In this document: positions 6,134-13,618 of the stretch, in pieces | Layout: each line of letters begins with the position of its first letter | Numbering within the stretch: position 1 is the first letter of the stretch | Source of the DNA: Clostridia bacterium | GTDB lineage: Bacteria; Bacillota; Clostridia; Oscillospirales; Acutalibacteraceae | DNA length: 26,234 nucleotides | Direction of reading: 5' to 3' | Assembly (NCBI GenBank): GCA_017501865.1 | Contig: JAFVWD010000300.1 | Coordinates: 1-26,234, forward strand | Notes under the pieces: generated by a model | Told to the model about the DNA's origin: nothing | Databases searched by the model: none | The model's input: the letters and a program-made list of their open reading frames with translations, nothing else | Position numbers and translations under genes: made by a program

Positions 6134-7144
6134 TTAAGCCCAAGGATTAGTAATTGGATCGCCAAGATAATTAGCAACCTGACCAATTTTACCTGCGTCT
6201 TCAAGTGTAATAGCTGCGTCGCAGGTTGCATCTGCTGCAAATAAGTAAGCACCTGTGAAAGGATCGCCAAGGTAGTTAGCTACCTGACCTACTTTACCTG
6301 CATCTTCAAGTGTAAGAGCACCGTCACCATTAACGTCACCGAAAACAACTACTTCGTAACTGCCTACAACTTCAGCCTTTGAGCTATCTTTGTAAACCTT
6401 AAGAACAGCACCGGTAGCATTTGTGTTGCCCTGTGCGTTTGGTTCTACTTCAATAACACCTGAGCCTGAAACCTCAAATAATGTTGTGATGTCTGCAGTA
6501 GCAGCAGGAATACCGTAAACGAAACCTCTCGCTTCGTCAACAACACCTGTGCCAACACCGCTTAATGTAACATCTTCACCAGCAGGTGGGTTAACTGTAG
6601 CGCCGTCAACATAAGCTGTCTGACCGAGAACAAAGTTTGCAGTATTAACAGCTTCGCTGCCTACAAGACGAGCAGCAACGAGTGTACCTTGTGGGTTGCT
6701 CTCTGTTTTTGGATCATTTGCAATAGTAACTGCACCGTTTGCAGCACTTGTTGTGTAAGTAACAACAGCAACTATAGCTGAGTTACAAGAAACACCGGGA
6801 ACAGTATCTGTTGTGTCAGGAACCATGAAAACTCTACCGTCGTTTGCTTTATCTGTGAGGGAACCTGCATAATAGCCTGTACCTACTTCAACAAGGTCAA
6901 TAGAAGAAACACCTTCAAGTTTGAATGAAACAGGACCAACAAGGTAGTTTGTTGAAAGAATAACATTTACTTTGTATTGGCTACCTGAAACCGGAGTAGG
7001 TGTAGAAAGTGACCAGTTTTGTGTGTAAAGTGAAGCATCTTCTTCGTAGCTTGTAGCGCCTGCAGCAAATGCTGAAACAGCAAGTACATTAAACACTAAC
7101 AAAACTGCAAGAACAGCTCCAAGAACTTTTCTTGTTTTAGACAT
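6134..7144 (-). CDS. Secreted cohesin-like/dockerin-containing protein
   Basis: This 336-residue protein has a signal peptide (MSKTRKVLGAVLAVLLVFNVLAVSAFA) and an N-terminal beta domain of about 170 residues that is compatible with a cohesin-like fold. The C-terminus (about 267-336) is a type I dockerin-like pair: FGDVNGDGALTLEDAGKVGQ with canonical calcium ligands, and a second repeat ADATCDAAITLEDAGKIGQ in which Cys and Ala replace the usual glycines. A dockerin docks its protein on a cohesin-bearing scaffold outside the cell. The start is ATG with AAGGAGG 7 nt upstream, and a good promoter lies at 7235-7263. It is the first gene of the unit that ends with the two small peptides. The dockerin call is firm; the cohesin-like reading of the N-terminus is tentative. 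Confidence 0.8.
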   Translation of the reverse strand: MSKTRKVLGAVLAVLLVFNVLAVSAFAAGATSYEEDASLYTQNWSLSTPTPVSGSQYKVNVILSTNYLVGPVSFKLEGVSSIDLVEVGTGYYAGSLTDKANDGRVFMVPDTTDTVPGVSCNSAIVAVVTYTTSAANGAVTIANDPKTESNPQGTLVAARLVGSEAVNTANFVLGQTAYVDGATVNPPAGEDVTLSGVGTGVVDEARGFVYGIPAATADITTLFEVSGSGVIEVEPNAQGNTNATGAVLKVYKDSSKAEVVGSYEVVVFGDVNGDGALTLEDAGKVGQVANYLGDPFTGAYLFAADATCDAAITLEDAGKIGQVANYLGDPITNPWA

Positions 7145-7234
7145 TTGTTTGCCTCCTTAAGAACTATTTTATTCTCTTTCCGCGAGTGAAAATAGTTTTT
7201 TCACGAAAATAAAACATCTTCGTAACATTGTTTA

Positions 7235-7263
7235 ATTGTAATATAAAATCTTAAAAATTGCAA
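7235..7263 (-). promoter_or_regulatory. Promoter of the secreted-protein/peptide unit
   Basis: TTGCAA (7263-7258) and TACAAT (7240-7235) are 17 bp apart on the minus strand, about 90 nt before the ATG of the dockerin protein. It follows the terminator of the giant gene, so this is a separate transcription unit reaching to the terminator at 4477-4515. Confidence 0.65.
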
Positions 7264-7310
7264 TAGCAAATTCGAAAAAAATACAAAAATGTATAACTGA
7301 TGTTTTAGTA

Positions 7311-7355
7311 AAAATAAACAAAGTAGTTTGCCCCACCCCTTTGAGTGGGGCAAAC
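7311..7355 (-). terminator. Terminator of the giant dockerin-protein gene
   Basis: A perfect 11-bp GC-rich stem (GTTTGCCCCAC / GTGGGGCAAAC, arms 7326-7336 and 7345-7355) with an 8-nt loop lies 40 nt past the stop codon. On the minus strand a T-rich but interrupted tract follows (TACTTTGTTTATTTTTA). Confidence 0.75.
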
Positions 7356-7395
7356 ATGAGGTTAAACATTAATTAAGCATTTGCTTAGCAGTTTA

Positions 7396-10300
7396 TTATC
7401 TGTTAAATGCGCGGTTAGCTACAGCCTGAAGGTCTGTTATAGCATAACCGTCGAGACCGTCTAAGTTACCTGCTAAGTCATAAACACCTGTAAGAGATGT
7501 ATTATCTGTTACAGCAAGTTCAACTATCATACAGTCGAGAACGTCTATAACACCATCACCTGTTGTGTCGCCCTTAACAACAACTTTAATTGTTGAAAGA
7601 GGAATCTTAACACCTGATTGTGTTGTGTAGATAGTGATTGTAGCACCTGTACCTACGAACTTATTACCTGAATCGTGTGAAAGAGTGTAGTTATCATCAA
7701 GAGAGATTCTAACTTCAGCATCTGTAGCACCTGTAGCGCCTGAGCCTTCGAAGCTTGCTTTAACAGTGTCAAGAAGTGATTTAGCATCAAGAACAGTAGT
7801 TCTTACTGATTCCTTAATCGGGTTACCTTCGCTGTCTTCTCTGCCTGTAAGAACTTCTGAGTCAACAACATCGTTACCGTTATAAGTTGCACCCTTGAAT
7901 TCCATCTTAGCGAGAGCCTTCTTAAGTGCATCTGCTGCTTCGTCAACTTCGTCCTGATCACCCTTATCATAAGAACGACCATTTACTGCTTTTGCTGAGT
8001 TCGGGAATATAACTGTATCTGTACCGTTTGTTGTTGTGTAACCCCAAGCAGCAAGAACTGCACCGATTTCAGCATAAGTGTTTTCGTAGAGAGCAGGGTT
8101 CCAGAAGATTGCAGTAGCCTGAGTCATAAGGTTTTCAAGCTCTGTGTAATCTGCTTCGTCTGCTTCTGTTCTTAAGTTGTTACGTGCAACCTGAAGAGCA
8201 TATTTTGCATTAAAGATTTCATCCTGTGAAGCGCTGTTTACAACTGCTTCTGCATTAGCAAGAGCTGCAGCATAAGCATTCCAGCTACGTTCTGAATAGC
8301 CCTTTGTATTTGTTGCACCAATTTCTGTCTTAGCAGAATTGATTTCTTTTGTGAGGTAAGTATTAACTACTCCGCCTTCACGAGGAAGAAGTCTGCCTGA
8401 CATTCTTGTTACGAGGTTAGAAATCTGAGCAACGTCAAGAGTTGTATAACCGCCGTAATTTCTTGTTACTTCCTTGAAGCGTTCTGTTGACTGTGCTAAT
8501 TCTTCTTCATTAAGGTCTTCAAGAAGAGCTAAAATGTAACCTTCGTACTGGTCACCACTAACTGCATCTTTAAGTGCATAAACAGGCATTGAAGAATATG
8601 GGAATTTCTTTGTCTGGAGACCAGCGTTGAATTCAGATGCAAGATTGATTACATAGTTAGCATCGCTCTTAGCGCTCTGATAACGTGACCATCTGTAAAG
8701 CATGAATGTTCTGTAGTCTTTGCCGCCTAAGCCTTCTTCTACAGCATTAAGCTGAGTTTCAAGGGCATTAACAGCTGCGTCAACTGTTGCAAGACCTGCT
8801 GCAGCTTGTTCTGCAGGAGTCATTTTGTTAGCATCAAGTTTTGCAATTGCTTCTTCAAGAGCAAGACGAATTGTTGTTGAGTCTGTATTAAAGCTTCCGT
8901 CGATACCAGGGTTCCAAGCAACAGCAATTGCCTGACCGAGAGTAGCTAAGTAACCGTAGTAGTCACCTTCTGCTTTATATGTTTCCGGTCTTCTGTTAAG
9001 ACCTGTTTCTTCATTAACTAAAGCACGGAGCTCATCCATAGCTACAGCATCGTAAATCTTAATATAAGATGTCGGGAATGATGAGTTTGCATCTTCGTGC
9101 CAACCGCAATATGTGTTACTACTGAATACTGTCTTCTTATACCAGCTGTAGAACTTATATGTGAATGAAAGTGTCTGACCAGCTGCAGCATCAGGAGCTG
9201 TGTAATTTGCCTGGTTGAATGAAACAGCCTTAAGCCAATAATCTGTTTTTTTATCACAGCCTTCTTCAACCTTTGAGTTATTAGTTGTGAAACCATTACC
9301 CGGTTGAGACTGCATTTCGAGTGAATAGCTCTTACCGTCAGAAGCTTTTGAATGGTAGAACTTAGCTGTATCTACATTACCGATGTTAATCATTTCATCA
9401 GTAGCCTGAAGCTTACCGTTTTCGTCAGGAGTTACACCGAATACAAGTGCTTTTTTAACGAAGAATTCATAGTCAGAATCATTGATATGATTGTATTCAT
9501 TTGAATCATAAGCAAAGTATGTGAAGAATGCTTTGTTATAAGATTTACCGTTTTCCATTAACTGGCCGTCTTCGTTGTAAACCTGATATTGAACGTCGAT
9601 ACGGTCACCAAGACCTGCTGCAGGAACAGTACCTGAAATTGTAAATGTCTTTGTTGCGCCGTAATCAACTTTACCTGCATAACCGCTACCAATTGTAAGG
9701 CCTTGTGCAGATGTGATTGCCTGAATGTTGTATGCATACTGTTCGTCTTGTGCACGAGCACCATTTTGCATGTAACCTCTCCAGATACCGCGAGAACCGT
9801 TTGAAACAGTAACAGTAACATTGAGAGCACCATTTGAAGCATAAGTTACTTCGCCGAGTGAAAGTTCAGGAGTACGTATAGCCTGCTCTGAACCCCAGTC
9901 ATCAACAAATGAAGCAACTATAGGAAGAGCATTCGGAAGAAGACCCAATCTTCTGCTGTAAAGGCTCTTAAGAAGGTTTGCAACAATTGTTTTAAGGTTT
10001 GCCTGTGTAACAGCGCCATTAAGTGAAGATGTTACAGGGAAGAGATTGAAGCCTAAAATGCAACTTACGAGTTGGTTAACGAGCTTGAGAAGACGGTCAA
10101 CAACATTAGTAACACCAAGAAGGTTATCTGTTCTGCCGTTTCTGCCGAATGTACCGAGAAGTACTTCGAGGTCAACGTCGTCTATTACATCAATAAGTCT
10201 GTCAAATAACATCTTAACGTCAAGTGCAAATGAATCAGATGAAACATTGCAAAGAAGTCCGAGTGGGAGAAGCTTATTGAGAACTGTTGAGAGAATTGTG

Positions 10301-12453
10301 AATGCATTACCTGCATAGTTGTTAGCTACAGAAACTGTATTTGTTGTGTAGTCATAAGCTGTTATACATCTTACAGAACCGAGTGTGCTTGGTTCGCAAC
10401 CTGCAAGAACACTTGTTGCATCTGTACCAATGTAGTTAACTGCATAGTCAACGATTTCTTCAAGAGTACCCATCCAAGCAGAGTGACCTGCTGCAACTGC
10501 ATAACCCTTGATTGTTTCGAGTGTAGCCATATCGAGACCGATGTTGCAGATGTTATCAAGATAGATAGCACCTAAATCGAGACCCATATTAAGAATAAGA
10601 TCCATCCACTGAGCAGAAGTGTAAGTTTTGAATTGTCTGCCTGTTGCGAATGTTGGGTCAACGAAGATCTGATCATCATAGTTAATCTGTGGTGTAAGAT
10701 CTGAAAGGAATTCTCTTACGAGAAGAGCAGCAACCTGTTCAATCTGGAGACCAGGTGTGAACATATCTAAATCATAAACTAACTGTGGTAAAGCATCGCC
10801 TAAGAAAGGAAGAAGCATATAAGCTATAAGGCCTTCTCTACCTGCAGCTGATTCATCAAATGAGTTAACCTTAGCAACAAATTCAGGTTTTGCTTCTAAT
10901 GTGTTGAGGTCAACATATTGTGGGTTTCTGCCGAAGAACTGGAATGTGAACTTTGTAAGAACGAACTTAGCAGTTCTCATTAAGTTTTCGTTGAAGCAGT
11001 CATTACCGCCGTCAGCCCAAATCTGGTCAATGCTTGTAAGACCGAATTTAGCGAGAGCAGTAGGATTAATAGCAGCTTCAAGAATTACGTGAAGTATGTG
11101 GTTAAGACAACCAATGATAGAACCATACTGTGGAATTAACTCATTGAAGTTGAATGTAGTAGCTGAGAGATTGTAGCCCCAGTTTACTAAATCATAAAGA
11201 TCGTTAGCAGCATAAGCTTCAGCTCTCTGATAACGGTGTTGTAAAGCAGTAATTACAACCTGGTTACCTTCATCATCAGTTTCATACTGAAGGTTACCGT
11301 TAGCATCAAGAACAGGTCTTGTAACGTAATCTCTGAAGTACCAAACACCGTCTACTTCCCACATCTGTGCGTTGCAGAAGAAGTTTTTAACTGTAGCAAC
11401 ACGAGGATCATTACCCTCAACGTCAACATAGTCAGCATCAGACTTGATTTTGTTGATTTCAGCAGCGTCAGCTACAGGGTCAAGTTCTACGAAATCAACA
11501 TCCATAGCTTCCATGAAGAGCTTTTTAACGTCGTGGTTAACAGCAACTGTACCGAAATCTTCGTAAGCAATCTGAAGAACACTGTCAAGGATTGAGAAGA
11601 TTGAGTTGTTAACGAGTGTTAAATCTTTACCTGCAATTTTGTCTGCAGTAAGAATGTATGAGTTTTCATCCCAAACCTTTTTAGAAATAGGATTATCGTC
11701 TTCATCAAGTTCACCTGTTGGTACATATGTATATTTCTGAGGCTTTGTAAGGAATGTATTAATTGCTGTGTTAATGATTTCATCAAGTGAATCTGCCTCT
11801 GCAGGAAGTGCCTGACCTGCAGCCTCAAGGTCTTCAACTGATGGGTAGCTCTTATCATTGTCTACATAATTAGCATTGTAAGAACCGTGAATAAGCATAT
11901 CGTATACCATTTTTGTGAGGTATCCGGGGATATCTTCAAGAATAGTACCGATCTCGCCTAAATCAAGTCCGATGAGGTCGATAAGCCAACCGAGGTCAAT
12001 ACCGTTTTTAGTACCGATACCGTAAGCAGCTTTTGAAAGAACATCAGCATTGTCATAAAGGAACTCAAGCACGTCGTAAATGATGTTCATGTCACCACGT
12101 TGTGCACGAGTTTGGTTAGACTTTCTAACTGCATCTAAATCCAATGCGGCAATGTCACCACCGGCGATGCCTTTAATTCCGTTAAAGCTACCGAGTGTTT
12201 CAATAGCCTTGTCAACGCTTGTTAAGTTGATTTTAACAACAACGTAATTTTCATTAAAGTTCATCTCAGCAAGCAATTCGTCAAGGACATCAAGAACAAG
12301 GTTAGCAACCTGGTCTGCTGTAGGAGCAGGGTTGTCAACTGCGTCGTATGCCATCTGAGCTTTCTGATAACCGGCATTAGCGATTACAGAAACTGTTCCG
12401 AGCATCATTATTAAGGCAAGAAAAATGCTTAATAATTTTTTTGATTGTTTCAT
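7396..12453 (-). CDS. Giant secreted protein with FIVAR-like region and dockerin-like tail (1685 aa)
   Basis: The 1685-residue protein starts with a signal peptide (MKQSKKLLSIFLALIMMLGT, cleavage near IANAG at about 27). A long N-terminal region, about 30-860, is dominated by helical and hydrophobic segments (LVLDVLDELLAEM; IGLDLGEIGTIL) and matches no family I know. A beta domain at about 861-990 looks CARDB-like (ALNVTVTVSNGSRG). A FIVAR-like helical region lies at about 1365-1435 (YSERSWNAYAAALANAEAVV). The C-terminus (about 1622-1685) is dockerin-like: GDTTGDGVIDVLDCMIV, then a degenerate GLDGYAITDLQAV repeat. The start has GGAGG 8 nt upstream. Transcription begins about 390 nt upstream, so the leader is very long. 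Residues about 50-110 are duplicated as a broken inverted copy at 13272-13457. It is probably a cell-surface or scaffold-bound adhesin; ligand unknown. Confidence 0.85.
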   Translation of the reverse strand: MKQSKKLLSIFLALIMMLGTVSVIANAGYQKAQMAYDAVDNPAPTADQVANLVLDVLDELLAEMNFNENYVVVKINLTSVDKAIETLGSFNGIKGIAGGDIAALDLDAVRKSNQTRAQRGDMNIIYDVLEFLYDNADVLSKAAYGIGTKNGIDLGWLIDLIGLDLGEIGTILEDIPGYLTKMVYDMLIHGSYNANYVDNDKSYPSVEDLEAAGQALPAEADSLDEIINTAINTFLTKPQKYTYVPTGELDEDDNPISKKVWDENSYILTADKIAGKDLTLVNNSIFSILDSVLQIAYEDFGTVAVNHDVKKLFMEAMDVDFVELDPVADAAEINKIKSDADYVDVEGNDPRVATVKNFFCNAQMWEVDGVWYFRDYVTRPVLDANGNLQYETDDEGNQVVITALQHRYQRAEAYAANDLYDLVNWGYNLSATTFNFNELIPQYGSIIGCLNHILHVILEAAINPTALAKFGLTSIDQIWADGGNDCFNENLMRTAKFVLTKFTFQFFGRNPQYVDLNTLEAKPEFVAKVNSFDESAAGREGLIAYMLLPFLGDALPQLVYDLDMFTPGLQIEQVAALLVREFLSDLTPQINYDDQIFVDPTFATGRQFKTYTSAQWMDLILNMGLDLGAIYLDNICNIGLDMATLETIKGYAVAAGHSAWMGTLEEIVDYAVNYIGTDATSVLAGCEPSTLGSVRCITAYDYTTNTVSVANNYAGNAFTILSTVLNKLLPLGLLCNVSSDSFALDVKMLFDRLIDVIDDVDLEVLLGTFGRNGRTDNLLGVTNVVDRLLKLVNQLVSCILGFNLFPVTSSLNGAVTQANLKTIVANLLKSLYSRRLGLLPNALPIVASFVDDWGSEQAIRTPELSLGEVTYASNGALNVTVTVSNGSRGIWRGYMQNGARAQDEQYAYNIQAITSAQGLTIGSGYAGKVDYGATKTFTISGTVPAAGLGDRIDVQYQVYNEDGQLMENGKSYNKAFFTYFAYDSNEYNHINDSDYEFFVKKALVFGVTPDENGKLQATDEMINIGNVDTAKFYHSKASDGKSYSLEMQSQPGNGFTTNNSKVEEGCDKKTDYWLKAVSFNQANYTAPDAAAGQTLSFTYKFYSWYKKTVFSSNTYCGWHEDANSSFPTSYIKIYDAVAMDELRALVNEETGLNRRPETYKAEGDYYGYLATLGQAIAVAWNPGIDGSFNTDSTTIRLALEEAIAKLDANKMTPAEQAAAGLATVDAAVNALETQLNAVEEGLGGKDYRTFMLYRWSRYQSAKSDANYVINLASEFNAGLQTKKFPYSSMPVYALKDAVSGDQYEGYILALLEDLNEEELAQSTERFKEVTRNYGGYTTLDVAQISNLVTRMSGRLLPREGGVVNTYLTKEINSAKTEIGATNTKGYSERSWNAYAAALANAEAVVNSASQDEIFNAKYALQVARNNLRTEADEADYTELENLMTQATAIFWNPALYENTYAEIGAVLAAWGYTTTNGTDTVIFPNSAKAVNGRSYDKGDQDEVDEAADALKKALAKMEFKGATYNGNDVVDSEVLTGREDSEGNPIKESVRTTVLDAKSLLDTVKASFEGSGATGATDAEVRISLDDNYTLSHDSGNKFVGTGATITIYTTQSGVKIPLSTIKVVVKGDTTGDGVIDVLDCMIVELAVTDNTSLTGVYDLAGNLDGLDGYAITDLQAVANRAFNR
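12121..12306 (-). repeat. 186-bp inverted repeat, arm within the giant gene
   Basis: This stretch of the giant gene (about codons 50-111) recurs in opposite orientation at 13272-13457. I count 175 of 186 identical bases. All 11 differences lie in two patches, codons for NENYVVVK and for AA before LDLDAVRK; everything else, including wobble positions, is identical. Confidence 0.95.
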
Positions 12454-12850
12454 AAATTTTTTCCTCCATCATATTTTAGTACGCCAATACAAAAATACGC
12501 GTGCGTTCATGAATTGCCGTTATAACAACGCACCTGTTATAACTAAGGCTTTGGGTGTGCCTAAACAACTCTTGTCGCCACGATTCCCCCTTTCTTAAAT
12601 TTGCCTTTCGGCATTGACCTAATAAAATTTAACCGTGGGTTGAAAGCAATAAACTTAAAAGTGCACAGCGCCGAACATAAGCACTCGCGGTGAGCATAAA
12701 CTTACAAATTGCCAAACCGCTGCTTTTAACAACGCCTTGTGCACTAAGCGCCCACACACTTTATTAGGCAAGAGGGAGTCACAGCTGCTTATTAATAAAA
12801 TAGTCAAATAAGCAGAATTGCCCCATTACCCCAACCTTATGGTTAATTAA
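12454..12850 (-). ncRNA. Long structured 5' leader of the giant gene (candidate cis-regulatory RNA)
   Basis: From the predicted transcription start (about 12844) to the ATG at 12453 there are about 390 untranslated nucleotides containing many complementary segments. Going 5' to 3' in the RNA: a 9-bp stem (12807-12815 with 12785-12793) enclosed by GGCAA/TTGCC; an 8-bp helix AGTGCACA/TGTGCACT (12738-12745 with 12660-12667) enclosing further pairs such as GCGGT/ACCGC; a TTAAATTT/AAATTTAA helix (12625-12632 with 12595-12602) capped by TGCC-GAAA-GGCA, a GNRA tetraloop; and a 3' pseudoknot (12501-12543). I compared the visible motifs with the riboswitch classes I know (cobalamin, c-di-GMP, ydaO, purine, glycine, ZTP, T-box, fluoride) and found no convincing match. 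No convincing reading frame is present. Confidence 0.55.
12501..12543 (-). promoter_or_regulatory. H-type pseudoknot upstream of the giant gene
   Basis: In the mRNA, GTTATAAC (12543-12536) pairs with the second GTTATAAC (12526-12519). The nine-base loop contains GTGCGTT, which is complementary over seven bases to AACGCAC at 12507-12501, eleven nucleotides after the stem. This is the geometry of a classical pseudoknot. It ends about 35 nt before the ribosome binding site (GGAGG near 12462-12466), so it could influence translation initiation. Confidence 0.5.
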
Positions 12851-12879
12851 AGTTTACACTACAAAGAAAAAAATGTCAA
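12851..12879 (-). promoter_or_regulatory. Strong promoter of the giant gene
   Basis: A consensus TTGACA (12879-12874) and TAAACT (12856-12851) are 17 bp apart, with a T-rich spacer and an A/T-rich upstream region. It is the only good promoter found upstream on this strand and puts the transcript start about 390 nt before the start codon. Confidence 0.72.
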
Positions 12880-12944
12880 TAAATTCTAAGAAAAAAAGTG
12901 CATTAAAATTCCCTTTAATTTTTCAACAAATGCAACAAAAAAAT

Positions 12945-13011
12945 AAAGTGCGACAAAGGAACGCATTTGCCGACACTTTGTCAGAAAAATGCGTAGCATT
13001 TTCTGACATTT
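12945..13011. repeat. Nested inverted repeats in a non-coding region
   Basis: Several short complementary segments are nested: CGACAAAG with CTTTGTC, AACGCATTT with AAATGCGT, and TGTCAGAAAAATGC (12979-12992) with GCATTTTCTGACA (12996-13008), which forms a 13-bp stem with one bulge. A terminator follows immediately at 13012. No open frame or promoter is apparent. It may be a small structured transcript or a decayed miniature repeat. The remainder, 13040-13190, is AT-rich with nothing I can assign. Confidence 0.5.
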
Positions 13012-13039
13012 AAAAACTCCGCTTGCGGAGTTTTTTTTT
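13012..13039 (+). terminator. Intrinsic terminator in the non-coding region
   Basis: AAAAACTCCGC / GCGGAGTTTTT form an 11-bp stem with a two-base loop, followed on the plus strand by a run of nine T (13031-13039). The minus strand also shows five T after the stem, so it may work both ways. No plus-strand gene precedes it in the window, leaving its transcript unknown. Confidence 0.75.
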
Positions 13040-13271
13040 GCGGATTTCTCCGAATGTTTGTTCGGTTGCCGTTCGCTTATTATATATAATAGTATATAAA
13101 TATTTGATGTTTTTTATTATTTTTCTCTGATTTCAAGCAGAAAAAGTTCAATTTTTCCACTCGTTTTAACATAAAGCAGATTTTTATTCCGGAATGCTGC
13201 TTCAAAACGGGATATTTTTAATCCTAAAAAGCAAAACCCTCTTATCTCATATAAAAATTTTCGTCAAAAAA

Positions 13272-13457
13272 GCTAACCTTGTTCTTGATGTCCTTGACGA
13301 ATTGCTTGCTGAGATGAACTTTAATGAGAACTATTATGTGGTTACTATCAACTTAACAAGCGTTGACAAGGCTATTGAAACACTCGGTAGCTTTAACGGA
13401 ATTAAAGGCATCGCCGGTGGTGACATTGCAAAATTGGATTTAGATGCAGTTAGAAAG
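13272..13457 (+). pseudogene. Inverted fragment of the giant surface-protein gene
   Basis: This plus-strand segment encodes a 62-residue piece (ANLVLDVLDELLAEMNF ... LDLDAVRK) equal to about residues 50-111 of the 1685-residue protein except at a few positions (NENYYVVT for NENYVVVK; AK for AA). It lies in an open frame from 13194 to 13517, but the flanking residues are unrelated, and signal peptide, ribosome site and remaining domains are missing. I therefore read it as a gene fragment left by recombination or duplication and not as an active gene. The near-complete synonymous identity suggests a recent event. Confidence 0.85.
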
Positions 13458-13552
13458 CCAAAACTATCCACCCGAATTCTTAAAAGATTACGGTTTCTTG
13501 TGCATTTTAAAAATTAAATGAGTATTTTCACACATTTTCGACAAACTGACTC

Positions 13553-13581
13553 TTGAAAATACTTATTTTTTGCTATATAAT
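13553..13581 (+). promoter_or_regulatory. Promoter of the purine-salvage block
   Basis: TTGAAA (13553-13558) and TATAAT (13576-13581) are 17 bp apart, with a likely start of transcription near 13588. The untranslated leader is then only about 30 nt, too short for a purine riboswitch of the kind often found before xpt. Confidence 0.8.
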
Positions 13582-13618
13582 GAATTTGTATTTCTATTCT
13601 TAGGAGATGATTTGCTTA

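Noticed and set aside
10046..10318. Plus-strand frames inside the giant gene and similar short frames inside other genes
   Set aside because: They lie opposite or out of frame with well-supported genes, lack ribosome sites and have low-complexity translations.
12454..12850. Known riboswitch, T-box, tmRNA or RNase P RNA
   Set aside because: I compared the remembered conserved cores of these RNAs on both strands and found no convincing match; the region is kept as an unassigned structured leader.
13194..13517. Intact 107-residue gene
   Set aside because: Its centre is a copied fragment of the giant gene, its ends are unrelated AT-rich translation, and there is no ribosome site or signal peptide.
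13582..13618. Purine riboswitch before xpt
   Set aside because: The promoter leaves only about 30 nt of leader, and no purine-aptamer core is visible upstream either.
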